Below are positions 1 to 7,995 of a stretch of DNA of 64,000 nt, piece by piece. The position numbers and the translations under genes are program-made. The notes under the pieces are model-generated. The model was not told the DNA's origin. It saw nothing but the letters and a program-made list of their open reading frames with translations, and searched no databases. The stretch comes from an uncultured Oribacterium sp. GTDB taxonomy: Bacteria > Bacillota > Clostridia > Lachnospirales > Lachnospiraceae. The number at the start of each line of letters is the position of its first letter. The first letter of the stretch is position 1. The stretch is taken from the NCBI GenBank assembly GCA_900770445.1, contig CAAGKO010000023.1, positions 1 to 64,000 of the forward strand, in the 5' to 3' direction.

Positions 1-15
1 AACTCCATTAAAATA

Positions 16-41
16 AGGGGCAGACCCTCAAGTCCGCCCCT
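16..41. other. Small GC-rich hairpin at window start
   Basis: Two 10-base arms (16-25 and 32-41) pair with one mismatch around a CCTCAA loop. There is no T-run after it, so it may be a weak terminator of a gene left of the window or simply an intergenic palindrome. Confidence 0.35.
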
Positions 42-79
42 CAACAAGATCGACAAACCCTCAAAAAGTTTGATGATCC

Positions 80-283
80 GTGAACTACTCGGTGACGGAC
101 TCGAAGCTGAAAATCAACAAGGAGCAGAGTGCGATCAAGCTGAAGCTGAGCATCGACACGCACTATGGCGAGATCGGCGAGTACTTCGAGATTTTCATGG
201 AGCGGATGCTGCTGTGCAAGAAGGCGGCGAATTTTCTCGGGATGGATTTCCATCTCATCATTAACGAGCAGACGCTGCTGTGA
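80..283 (+). CDS. Small unknown protein (67 aa), possibly a gene remnant
   Basis: The reading frame starts at a GTG just after an in-frame stop (74-76) and runs 67 codons to TGA. The peptide is Lys/Leu/Ile-rich and amphipathic (SIDTHYGEIGEYFEIFMERM...) with no motif I recognise. No good ribosome site precedes the GTG, so it could be the 3' end of a decayed gene. A clean rho-independent terminator follows within 10 bases of the stop, which argues that the frame was once the end of a real transcript. Function unknown. Confidence 0.4.
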   Translation: MNYSVTDSKLKINKEQSAIKLKLSIDTHYGEIGEYFEIFMERMLLCKKAANFLGMDFHLIINEQTLL

Positions 284-289
284 GATATA

Positions 290-325
290 TTTATAAGCCG
301 GGGTGATGTTCACTCCGGCTTTTTA
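290..325 (+). terminator. Rho-independent terminator
   Basis: AAGCCGG and CCGGCTT arms, extended by GTGA/TCAC, enclose a short loop and are followed by TTTTT. It closes the small ORF at 80-283 and lies upstream of the pncB region. Confidence 0.75.
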
Positions 326-329
326 CAAC

Positions 330-437
330 ACGGGGCGGATCTCCAGATTTACTATTCTGAAAACGGGGCATTATGTACAAATTCAAATGCAAAAAACGGG
401 GCAAACACTTTGGACTTCTATTGCAAAAACGGGGCAG
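330..437. repeat. Four-copy AAAACGGGGC repeat, ~31-34 bp period
   Basis: CGGGGC preceded by an A-rich stretch occurs at about 331, 364, 397 and 430, with poorly conserved sequence between copies. In one frame the copies read as KTGH/KTGQ peptides, but the frame has no start context. The array sits between a terminator and pncB. It could be a degenerate interspersed repeat or a regulator-binding array. Confidence 0.5.
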
Positions 438-562
438 TTTCTATATTCTGAAGGAAGAGAAGATCGGGAAGATGATCGTCGATCTCGACATGAGCGGATT
501 ATAGAGCGAGAGGCGATGCGGAGCTGCCAGGTGGACGTGCAATAAAAGAAAGAGGATTTGAC

Positions 563-2017
563 ATGAATCAGAGTGATCAGCGGAATATTTCCATGATGAT
601 GGATCTCTATGAGATGACGATGGCGAACGGTTATTTCCAGGATCCGGGAGCGGAGGATCTGGTGACCTTCGATGTGTTCTACCGGAAGAATCCGGATGGA
701 GCGGGCTTCGCGATCTTCGCGGGACTCGAGCAGGTGCTGGACTACCTCGAGGGGATGCACTTCGATGATGCGGATATCGACTACCTGCGCTCGCTTCATA
801 TTTATGCGGAGGATTTCCTCACGTGGCTGCGGAATTTCCGCTTCCGTGGCACGGTGCGGGCGCTGCCGGAGGGCAGCATCATGTATCCGAACGAGCCGAT
901 CCTCACGGTGGAGGCGCCGCTCATCGACGCGCAGCTGGTGGAGACAGCGATTCTCGCGCAGGTGAATCACCAGTCCCTCATCGCGACGAAGACGAACCGC
1001 ATCGTCCGCTCGGCAGAGGGCCGGCTGGTGGCGGACTTCGGCGCGCGTCGGGCGCACAATGTTGACGCCGCGGTGTATGGTGCCCGGGCCGCCTACATTG
1101 GCGGTGCCGCAAGTACGGCGACGATGCTGGCCGGGGAGATGTTCGGCATCCCGGTGAGCGGGACGATGGCGCACAGCTGGGTGATGTACCACGATGACGA
1201 GTACACGGCGTTTAAGCGCTTCGCGGAGATCTACCCGGATAATTCGGTGCTGCTTGTCGACACCTACGATGTGCTGGCGTCCGGTGTGCCGAATGCGATC
1301 CGTGTGGCGAAGGAGGTGCTGATGCCGATGGGCAAGCGCCTGAAGGGCATCCGGCTCGACTCCGGCGACCTCGCATACCTGTCGAAGAAGGCGCGGAAGA
1401 TGCTGGACGCGGCGGGGCTCGAGGACTGCATCATCGTGGCGTCGAACAGTCTCGATGAGTTTACGATCCACTCGCTGCTCGAGCAGGGCGCGTGCATCGA
1501 TTCCTTCGGCGTCGGCGAGCGGCTGATCACGGCGAAGAGTGATCCGGTGTTCGGCGCGGTGTATAAGCTGGTGGCGGTGAATAAGGATAAGGTCTGCTTC
1601 CCGAAGATCAAGGTGTCCGAGACCTTCGAGAAGATCACGAATCCGGGGCAGAAGCGCGTATGGCGTGTGTATAATCCGGACGGCTTCGCGGTCGCGGACT
1701 TGATCACGATGGCAGACGAGGTGCCGGATCCATCGCAGCCGATCCCGTATGTGGACCCGGAGAAGCCGTGGAAGTCGATGACCTTCACGGACTGCACGGT
1801 GCGCGAACTGCAGGAGACCGTCATGGTCGACGGGCGGCGGACGAAGCCGTCGCCATCCATCGAGGCGGTGCGGAGCTACGTGAAGCAGCAGCTCGAGCGG
1901 GAAATCTGGCCGGAGGAGCAGCGACTCGAGAATCCGCACACGCACTACCTCGACATGAGCCCGGCGTACTACCGGATGAAGATGGAGCTGCTGAAGGCTG
2001 CGCAGGCGACGAAGTGA
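563..2017 (+). CDS. pncB: Nicotinate phosphoribosyltransferase
   Basis: Converts nicotinate plus PRPP to nicotinate mononucleotide, the entry step of NAD salvage (Preiss-Handler), in the cytosol. The 484-residue protein matches the long form of the family. It opens with the typical MMMDLYEMTMANGYF segment and shows TFDVFYRKNPDGAGFAIFAG near residue 40, the GARRAHN segment and GTMAHSWVMYH in the middle, and an IRLDSGDLAYLSKKARKMLD active-site region near residue 265. The start ATG follows AAGAGGA by seven bases. It appears monocistronic; the next gene has its own promoter. The reading is confident; regulation is not visible beyond the odd repeats upstream. Confidence 0.93.
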   Translation: MNQSDQRNISMMMDLYEMTMANGYFQDPGAEDLVTFDVFYRKNPDGAGFAIFAGLEQVLDYLEGMHFDDADIDYLRSLHIYAEDFLTWLRNFRFRGTVRALPEGSIMYPNEPILTVEAPLIDAQLVETAILAQVNHQSLIATKTNRIVRSAEGRLVADFGARRAHNVDAAVYGARAAYIGGAASTATMLAGEMFGIPVSGTMAHSWVMYHDDEYTAFKRFAEIYPDNSVLLVDTYDVLASGVPNAIRVAKEVLMPMGKRLKGIRLDSGDLAYLSKKARKMLDAAGLEDCIIVASNSLDEFTIHSLLEQGACIDSFGVGERLITAKSDPVFGAVYKLVAVNKDKVCFPKIKVSETFEKITNPGQKRVWRVYNPDGFAVADLITMADEVPDPSQPIPYVDPEKPWKSMTFTDCTVRELQETVMVDGRRTKPSPSIEAVRSYVKQQLEREIWPEEQRLENPHTHYLDMSPAYYRMKMELLKAAQATK

Positions 2018-2128
2018 GGTGAGTGTATGGAGGCTGACCTCATGAAGACACTATGACGAAAACATGAAGGTGGGCGTAAGGTGGGCAGACTCCGGTTTCA
2101 GAATGGAATCATGTACCGGGGTTGGCGC

Positions 2129-2157
2129 TTGACAAGCACGGATTTCAACTATATCAT
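2129..2157 (+). promoter_or_regulatory. Sigma-A-type promoter for the GGDEF gene
   Basis: TTGACA (2129-2134), a 17-base spacer and TATCAT (2152-2157) lie about 90 bases before the ATG at 2247. The rest of the 2018-2246 gap shows nothing further that I can name. Confidence 0.65.
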
Positions 2158-2246
2158 GTCAGCGACTGAGTAGTAGATTAAAGCGTAGAAACACGTAAAT
2201 TCGTGCATTTGCGGCATGATTTTAAGAATAGTAAAGAGGGGAATAC

Positions 2247-3911
2247 ATGTTTTCTAGTCCGCTGTCACACGCTGAGATCCTGATCTGCGGCTGTATTTTC
2301 TGCATGGTGATGGCACTGTGCATCTATCTGAGTAATAATTTCAATAGTAAGAGGAGAAAGTGCCTGTTCTGTCTGCAGGCGTTTACGTCGCTGCTTCTGT
2401 TTAACAGCGCAATCGCTGTCTTATTCCGTGGGAATCCGGGCGTCCTGAACTTTTTTGCCGCACGTATGGGCAGTTTTATGACATTTGCACTGCGAAATGT
2501 GATCATACTCTTCTTCCATGTGTATGAATGCAGCTATCTGTTTACAGATGACGCGTGGAAACGCGATCGTCGTGTGAAGTACGCCGGTCTTCTGTGCCTG
2601 CTCGGTGTGGTGCTGGTGATTCTTTCACAGGATTCGGATCTCTACTATTATTTCGATACCAACAATGTTTATTACAGAGGCAGATGGTACTTCCTGTCGC
2701 TGCTGATCCCATCCCTGTCATTGCTGATGGATCTGTCACTGCTGCTACAGTTTCGAAAGAAGCTCCGCAGGATTGTTTTCTTTTCCCTGCTTTCGTTTAT
2801 CGTACTGACGATCGGGACAGCGGCCGTTCAGCTGCTCTACAATAGTGTGGCGCTGATTAACATGGCCATGGGGCTCGCGATGACCATTATGTTTATCTCC
2901 TCTATGAGTGAACAGAACCTCGAGATGTATCAGCTGCTGAAGAAAAAGACAGAGGTGGAGGAGCGTCTCAGTATATCGATGACGCTGAACCAGAGTGTCA
3001 AAGCACTGTCTGCCAATGTAGATACCGATGCGGCGATCAATGAGCTGCTCGGTATCATCAACGCGTATTTCGATGCAGATCGATGCTACATTTTCGAGAC
3101 CATCCATGATGGAAAAGCGCTGAAAAATACCTATGAGCATGTGCGGGCGGGTGTGAGCGCACAGATTGAGAATCTGCAGGATGTCCCGATCGATGTCATC
3201 TCGATATGGATGGCGTCGTTTGAGAAGAATGAAGCCTACTTCATGTCGACCCTGGATCAGGAGAAGGGCAGTGCGGCCTATAATATGCTGCAGGAGCAGC
3301 AGGTGGACCGTCTCCTGGCGGTACCGCTGAAAAAGCAGGATGAAATCATCGGATTTTTAGGCGTGGATAATCCGCGGAAGCACTATGATGATCCGACGCT
3401 GCTGTCGACCATCCGGTACTTTATCATGAACAGCGTCGAGCGTAAGGAGCGGCGGCAGCAGCTGGAGAAGCTGAGTTATCGTGACATGCTGACCGGACTT
3501 TACAACCGAAATAAGTACATCCGGATGCTGGAGGCCAGTGAAGGGAAGAGTCTGCATGATGTCGGCGTGGCCTACATGGATCTGAATGGTCTCAAGAAAA
3601 TGAATGATGAAAAGGGCCATGAAGCGGGCGATGATCTGATTCGCGCTGCAGCCGGTGCACTGACGGATGTTTTTCCGGATCAGGCCTTCCGTGTGGGTGG
3701 AGATGAGTTCGTTATCGTCCGGGAGGGAATTTCGGAAACGGCATTTTCAGAGAAGATCGATCAGCTTCGGGAGAACATGGAACGCCGGAAGGTCAGCGTT
3801 TCCATCGGCGATCAGTGGGCAGCGGAAGAGCGCGGTATCGAGGAGATGCTGAAGCGCGCGGACCACAGGATGTATGAGGAAAAGAAGAGATATTATCAGA
3901 CACAGGACTGA
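2247..3911 (+). CDS. Membrane GAF-GGDEF diguanylate cyclase
   Basis: Predicted to make cyclic di-GMP from two GTP at the membrane. Residues 1-215 carry about seven hydrophobic helices in an uncharacterised 7TM sensor arrangement. A coiled linker (EQNLEMYQLLKKKTEVEERL) leads into a GAF-like domain (about 240-395), which holds a Cys in DADRCYIFE. The cyclase domain (about 400-550) has an intact GGDEF signature at about 484-488 (RVGGDEFVIV) and the YMDLNGLKKMND metal/GTP segment. The RxxD inhibitory site that usually precedes GGDEF is absent, so product feedback may be weak. The gene is a single unit with its own promoter and terminator. The signal sensed is unknown. Confidence 0.85.
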   Translation: MFSSPLSHAEILICGCIFCMVMALCIYLSNNFNSKRRKCLFCLQAFTSLLLFNSAIAVLFRGNPGVLNFFAARMGSFMTFALRNVIILFFHVYECSYLFTDDAWKRDRRVKYAGLLCLLGVVLVILSQDSDLYYYFDTNNVYYRGRWYFLSLLIPSLSLLMDLSLLLQFRKKLRRIVFFSLLSFIVLTIGTAAVQLLYNSVALINMAMGLAMTIMFISSMSEQNLEMYQLLKKKTEVEERLSISMTLNQSVKALSANVDTDAAINELLGIINAYFDADRCYIFETIHDGKALKNTYEHVRAGVSAQIENLQDVPIDVISIWMASFEKNEAYFMSTLDQEKGSAAYNMLQEQQVDRLLAVPLKKQDEIIGFLGVDNPRKHYDDPTLLSTIRYFIMNSVERKERRQQLEKLSYRDMLTGLYNRNKYIRMLEASEGKSLHDVGVAYMDLNGLKKMNDEKGHEAGDDLIRAAAGALTDVFPDQAFRVGGDEFVIVREGISETAFSEKIDQLRENMERRKVSVSIGDQWAAEERGIEEMLKRADHRMYEEKKRYYQTQD

Positions 3912-3932
3912 GTCGAGACAGTTCAGGGCAGG

Positions 3933-3967
3933 AGAGGGCCGGCGAGTACGCCGGTCCTCATTTTTTT
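3933..3967 (+). terminator. Rho-independent terminator after the GGDEF gene
   Basis: An AGGGCCGGCG / CGCCGGTCCT stem with an AGTA loop is followed by a seven-T run. The T-run directly abuts the -35 box of the his promoter. Confidence 0.85.
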
Positions 3968-3968
3968 C

Positions 3969-3997
3969 TTGACATGTACGGCGTCGTCTTATATTAT
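3969..3997 (+). promoter_or_regulatory. Promoter of the histidine operon
   Basis: TTGACA (3969-3974), a 17-base spacer and TATTAT (3992-3997) form a near-consensus sigma-A promoter. It predicts a start near 4004 and an untranslated leader of about 115 bases before hisC. Confidence 0.75.
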
Positions 3998-4003
3998 CTC
4001 ACT

Positions 4004-4023
4004 GTAGCACTTTACCGTGCTAC
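4004..4023. promoter_or_regulatory. Candidate operator at the his transcription start
   Basis: GTAGCAC (4004-4010) and GTGCTAC (4017-4023) form a perfect 7-bp inverted repeat with a 6-base spacer. It covers about +1 to +20 of the predicted his transcript, the position of a repressor site. No T-box and no His-rich leader peptide are visible. Confidence 0.5.
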
Positions 4024-4118
4024 TATGATAAAGTCGAAGAACAACTCATATCATCAATTGTTATATCGGGATTTTCGGTCATGTTGTATACTTATAGGAA
4101 ACCATCGGGAGGTTCGAG

Positions 4119-5210
4119 ATGTCCAGATTTTTCAACAGTGCATATCGTACGCTGACGCCGTACACGCCGGGCGAGCAGCCACAGGATAAGAAGTACATCA
4201 AGTTAAACACGAACGAGTCGCCGTTTCCGCCGGCACCGGGGGTGATCGCGGCGGTCAATGCTTCCGAGGCGATGGACCTCCGGCTCTACTCGAACCCGGA
4301 GCTGAAGCCTCTGAAGGCCCAGCTGGCCGAAAGCCTTCAGGTGGATGTGTCTGATGTATTCGTCGGCAACGGCTCGGATGAGTGCCTGAACTACGCGTTC
4401 ATGGCCTTCGGCGAGGACGGCTTCGCGTTTCCGGACATCACGTACAGCTTCTATAAGGTAATCGCGCAGCTGAATCAGGTGGCGACCGAGCTGAAGCCGC
4501 TACGGGCGGACTTCACGATCAAGCTCGCGGATTATCTCGGGCCGGCGACGGCGGACGGGGGTCATGCAGGCATCGGGAAAAACATCGTGATCCCGAACCC
4601 GAATGCACCGACCGGGATTCCGATTTCGCTCGACGCGATCGCACGGCTCTGTGAGGCGAATGCGGACCACGTCGTGATGATCGATGAGGCTTATGTGGAT
4701 TTCGCGGACCAGGCGATCAGTGCGGTACCCCTCACGAAGAAATATAAAAATCTGCTCGTGACGCAGACCTTCTCGAAGTCCCGCAGTATGGCGGGCGCAC
4801 GGGTCGGCTTCGCGATCGGCGATGCGGCGCTGATTCAGGACATGGAGACGCTCAGGAACTCGAACAACCCGTACAACGTGAACCGCATCTCGATGAAGTG
4901 TGCGGTGGAGGCGCTTCGGGATACGGCGTACTTCGAGACGAACTGCGCGAAGATCCGCGCGAATCGTGCATGGACCAGGACGGAGCTCGAGAAGCTCGGC
5001 TTCCATGTGCTGGAGAGCCAGACGAATTTCATCTTCGCGGAAAGCCCGGCGATCTCCGGTAAGGAGCTCTACCTCCGCCTGAAGGACAACGGCGTGCTGG
5101 TGCGCCACTTCGATGACCCGAAGATCACGAACTTCAACCGCATCACCATCGGCTCCGAGGAGGAGATGGCGCAGTTCATCGAGACCGTGCGGGACATTCT
5201 CGCGTTCTGA
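4119..5210 (+). CDS. hisC: Histidinol-phosphate aminotransferase
   Basis: PLP enzyme that transfers an amino group from glutamate to imidazole-acetol phosphate in histidine synthesis. It has 363 residues, normal for the fold-type I family. It shows the LNTNESPFPP N-terminus, VFVGNGSDECLNYAFMAF for cofactor phosphate binding, the NPNAPTG turn near 155, IDEAYVDF near 190 and the PLP lysine in TQTFSKSRSMAGARVGF (about residue 220). GGGAGG lies six bases before the ATG. It heads the his operon, an unusual first position for hisC. Confidence 0.96.
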   Translation: MSRFFNSAYRTLTPYTPGEQPQDKKYIKLNTNESPFPPAPGVIAAVNASEAMDLRLYSNPELKPLKAQLAESLQVDVSDVFVGNGSDECLNYAFMAFGEDGFAFPDITYSFYKVIAQLNQVATELKPLRADFTIKLADYLGPATADGGHAGIGKNIVIPNPNAPTGIPISLDAIARLCEANADHVVMIDEAYVDFADQAISAVPLTKKYKNLLVTQTFSKSRSMAGARVGFAIGDAALIQDMETLRNSNNPYNVNRISMKCAVEALRDTAYFETNCAKIRANRAWTRTELEKLGFHVLESQTNFIFAESPAISGKELYLRLKDNGVLVRHFDDPKITNFNRITIGSEEEMAQFIETVRDILAF

Positions 5211-5261
5211 GTTTATAAAAATTTAATGGGGTCAGACCCCCTTAAGAATAGGGAGTAAAGT

Positions 5262-5870
5262 ATGAGAGTAGCAGAGATCAATCGGGTGACGAATGAGACG
5301 GATGTGCAGCTGTGGCTGGACCTCGACGGGGATGGCAAGGAGTCGGAAATCAAGACGGGGATCGGTTTCTTCGACCATATGATGACGCTGTTCAGCCGGC
5401 ACTCGGGGATCCAGATGAATCTTAACTGCGAGGGGGATACCTGGGTCGATGATCATCACAGTGTGGAGGATATCGGAATCACGCTCGGGCAGGCGATGTC
5501 GGAGGCGCTCGGCGACCGGAAGGGAATCCGGCGCTATGCGAGCATGACGCTGCCGATGGATGAGGCGCTCATCCTCGTGGCGGTGGACATCAGTGGGCGC
5601 GGCGGCTTCTATGGAGACATCCCGTTTAAGACAGAAAAGATCGGCAGCTTTGACACGGAGCTGGTGGTGGAGTTCTTCCGGGCCTTCGCGCTGAACGCCG
5701 GTATCACACTGCATATCCGGGAGCTCGCGGGTGAGAACAGCCATCACATCGCGGAGGGCTGCTTCAAGGGCCTCGCGCATGTGCTGCGGGAGGCGGTCGA
5801 GATCGACACGCGCTTCGCAAACGATATCCCGAGCACGAAGGGCGTACTCGCGAGCCCGACCGGCGAGTGA
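5262..5870 (+). CDS. hisB: Imidazoleglycerol-phosphate dehydratase
   Basis: Dehydrates imidazole glycerol phosphate to imidazole-acetol phosphate, step 6 of histidine synthesis. This is the 202-residue monofunctional form, with no N-terminal phosphatase domain. Both metal-binding His repeats are present: FFDHMMTLFSRHSG with DDHHSVEDIG, and HIRELAGENSHHIAE. The ATG follows AGGGAG closely. The 51-base gap from hisC carries a tiny GGGGTC/GACCCC palindrome, too weak to call a terminator. Confidence 0.96.
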   Translation: MRVAEINRVTNETDVQLWLDLDGDGKESEIKTGIGFFDHMMTLFSRHSGIQMNLNCEGDTWVDDHHSVEDIGITLGQAMSEALGDRKGIRRYASMTLPMDEALILVAVDISGRGGFYGDIPFKTEKIGSFDTELVVEFFRAFALNAGITLHIRELAGENSHHIAEGCFKGLAHVLREAVEIDTRFANDIPSTKGVLASPTGE

Positions 5871-5950
5871 TGACGGCGTAGTGGCCGAGGCATTGGCCAC
5901 ATGATACAACTGCACAGGGGACGCATGGGCGCGCTGCAGGAAGGATAAAG

Positions 5951-7159
5951 ATGATGACGGAACAGAAACTGAATGAGCTTTACGAGCGCTTCGGCTACCG
6001 GAAGTTCAAGATGACGAAATTTGAGCCTTATGATCTCTACGCGGACAACCGAGATTTCCTGAAGTCCAGCCAGCTGATCACCTTCACGGACCTCGATGGT
6101 TCGCTGCTTGCGCTGAAGCCGGATGTGACGCTCAGCATCATCAAGTCGAACCTCGGCGGCGAAGAAAAGGTCTACTATAACGAGACGGTCTACCGTCCGA
6201 AGGACAACCACTACCGCGAGATCCTGCAGTCGGGCATCGAGTGCATCGGCTGGATCGACGCGTATTCGGAGGCCGAGGTGATCGCGCTCGCGGCGGAGTC
6301 GCTGAAGCTGATCGGGGAGCGCTTCGTGATCCGCGTGTCGGATGCGGCCTTCCTGCAGGAGATGTTCGCGACCATGGGGCTCAGCGACAGCACTGTGGCG
6401 GAGGCGCTTCGTCTCTTCTCGATGAAGAACACGGCGGGTTTCGATGCGCTGGTGCGCGAGGGGAAGCTCACGGAGGCCAGTGCGCGGACGCTGAAGTCGC
6501 TCGCGGATCTGTACCGGCCGTTCCGGGAGGGTGCCGCCGAGCTGCGCTCCTTTGCGATTTCCAATGCTTCCGCCCAGATGGCAGATCACCTCGCGAAGCT
6601 CTGTGATATCCTCGACGCCTTCGGTGTGCTCCGGTACGTTTATCTCGATTTCTCTCTGGTGAACTCCATGGACTATTACAACGGCCTGATCTTCCAGGGC
6701 GCGGTCGAGGAAATTCCGTTCACTGTGCTGTCGGGTGGACGCTATGATCGTCTCCCGGAGAAGATGGGGAAGAAGGTCGGCGCGATCGGCTTCGCCCTCG
6801 ATCTCGATACCGTGGCGAACTACAGTACGCAGCGCCGGGACGCGGACGTCGATGTGCTCGTGCTGTATGCGGCGGGCGACGAAGCAACGCGGGTGGCCGC
6901 GGTCATGCGCACGCTCAGTGCGCGGGGGCTCCGGGTGCGGAGCCTCCGGATAGAGGAGCAGGCACTCGTCGAGCATAAGATCACCGCGCGACAGACACTG
7001 AGCCTCAGCGACGCGGAAGCGCTGGCGACGCGCGAGGATACAGTTTCGGATGGCGAGGTTTTAGGCGCAGCACGTGATGCTGTGCCGGGAGTGGAAGGAT
7101 CGACCATGCGGACCGGTGAAATGGGATACCACATCGGAGAAGGGAGCGGCTTAAAATGA
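5951..7159 (+). CDS. hisZ: ATP phosphoribosyltransferase regulatory subunit
   Basis: A catalytically dead class II histidyl-tRNA-synthetase paralogue that complexes with short HisG and is needed for its activity and for histidine feedback. The 402-residue protein has the HisRS-like core: ALKPDVTLSIIKSNL, ETVYRPKDNHYREILQSGIECIG and LSGGRYDRLPEKMGKKVGAIGFALDLD. It lacks the C-terminal anticodon-binding domain of true HisRS; instead the last 100 residues form a Rossmann-like tail. It overlaps hisG by four bases (ATGA), so the partners are translationally coupled. Confidence 0.93.
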   Translation: MMTEQKLNELYERFGYRKFKMTKFEPYDLYADNRDFLKSSQLITFTDLDGSLLALKPDVTLSIIKSNLGGEEKVYYNETVYRPKDNHYREILQSGIECIGWIDAYSEAEVIALAAESLKLIGERFVIRVSDAAFLQEMFATMGLSDSTVAEALRLFSMKNTAGFDALVREGKLTEASARTLKSLADLYRPFREGAAELRSFAISNASAQMADHLAKLCDILDAFGVLRYVYLDFSLVNSMDYYNGLIFQGAVEEIPFTVLSGGRYDRLPEKMGKKVGAIGFALDLDTVANYSTQRRDADVDVLVLYAAGDEATRVAAVMRTLSARGLRVRSLRIEEQALVEHKITARQTLSLSDAEALATREDTVSDGEVLGAARDAVPGVEGSTMRTGEMGYHIGEGSGLK

Positions 7160-7812
7160 TCAATGTAGCGTTAGCGAAGGGCCGCCTCGGGGACAAGACC
7201 TACTCGATGATGGCGAAGGCCGGCTTCGACTGTCCGGCGATCCTCGAGAAGAACCGGAAGCTCACCTTCGAGAATCCGGAGAAGGGCATCCGTTACTTCT
7301 GGGTGAAGCCGTCGGATGTCGAGATCTACGTCGAGCGTGGCGCTGCGGACATCGGCGTGTGCGGCGCGGACATCCTCCTCGAGTACGAACCAGATGTGTA
7401 CGAGCTGCTGGATCTCGGGTTCGGTAAGTGCCGTATGTGCGTGGCGGGCCCGAAGGATTTCTATGATAACGAGGAGCGGACGCTCCGGGTCGCGACGAAG
7501 TTTGCGCATGTCGCCAGCCACTACTATGAGTCCATCGGCAGGGACATCGACATCATCAAGCTGAACGGTTCCATCGAGATCGCGCCGATCCTCGGCCTCA
7601 GCGATGTCATCTTTGATATCGTCGAGACGGGCAACACACTTCGGGAGAACGACCTCGAGGTGCTGACGGAGGTCGTGCCGATCAGTGCGCGCCTCATCTG
7701 TAATAAGGTAAGCTTCCAGTTCAAGCATGACGAGATCATGCGGCTCCGGGACGGCCTCGCGGAGATCGTCGCAAGTGGCGAAAAGGTGGAAGCCGTGAAG
7801 CTGGAACACTGA
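7156..7812 (+). CDS. hisG: ATP phosphoribosyltransferase, short catalytic subunit
   Basis: Catalyses the first and committed step of histidine synthesis, ATP plus PRPP to phosphoribosyl-ATP. At 218 residues it is the short HisG form, which lacks the C-terminal histidine-binding domain and depends on HisZ, encoded just upstream with a 4-base overlap. It shows INVALAKGRLGDKT at the N-terminus, ERGAADIGVCGADILLE, and the PRPP loop region DIVETGNTLRENDLEV near residue 155. Confidence 0.96.
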   Translation: MINVALAKGRLGDKTYSMMAKAGFDCPAILEKNRKLTFENPEKGIRYFWVKPSDVEIYVERGAADIGVCGADILLEYEPDVYELLDLGFGKCRMCVAGPKDFYDNEERTLRVATKFAHVASHYYESIGRDIDIIKLNGSIEIAPILGLSDVIFDIVETGNTLRENDLEVLTEVVPISARLICNKVSFQFKHDEIMRLRDGLAEIVASGEKVEAVKLEH

Positions 7813-7995
7813 GGACAGCGTCCGGAGAGTTGGGAAGACCGTACCGGTTTGATGCAGCATGCGGCTTCTAAAGCACGAGAAATCATAAAGAGAAGCAGAG
7901 GCATCCACCGGCGCTATCCGGGGATGAGACGCAGAGCGAAGTGACGAGGTCGGGACAGAGACATTGGCCGACCGTGCCGGAAGGATGGGAGAGAC
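7813..7995 (+). other. hisG-hisD spacer with the recurrent CATTGGCC motif
   Basis: 183 GC-rich bases without a convincing ORF, promoter or terminator. It contains CATTGGCC at 7962-7969, a motif that recurs in other gene-leading spacers of the window (5891, 10215, 11050, 44917, 54185). Confidence 0.4.

Noticed and set aside
303..545. 80-codon frame with KTGQ repeats before pncB
   Set aside because: It is the translation of the AAAACGGGGC repeat, starts inside a terminator stem and has no ribosome site.
383..1945. 520-codon frame antisense to pncB
   Set aside because: Arg/His/Leu-rich shadow of a GC-rich gene; pncB on the plus strand has all family motifs.
3974..4189. His-rich leader peptide for his attenuation
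   Set aside because: The short frame in the leader has only scattered His codons and no terminator/antiterminator pair is visible.
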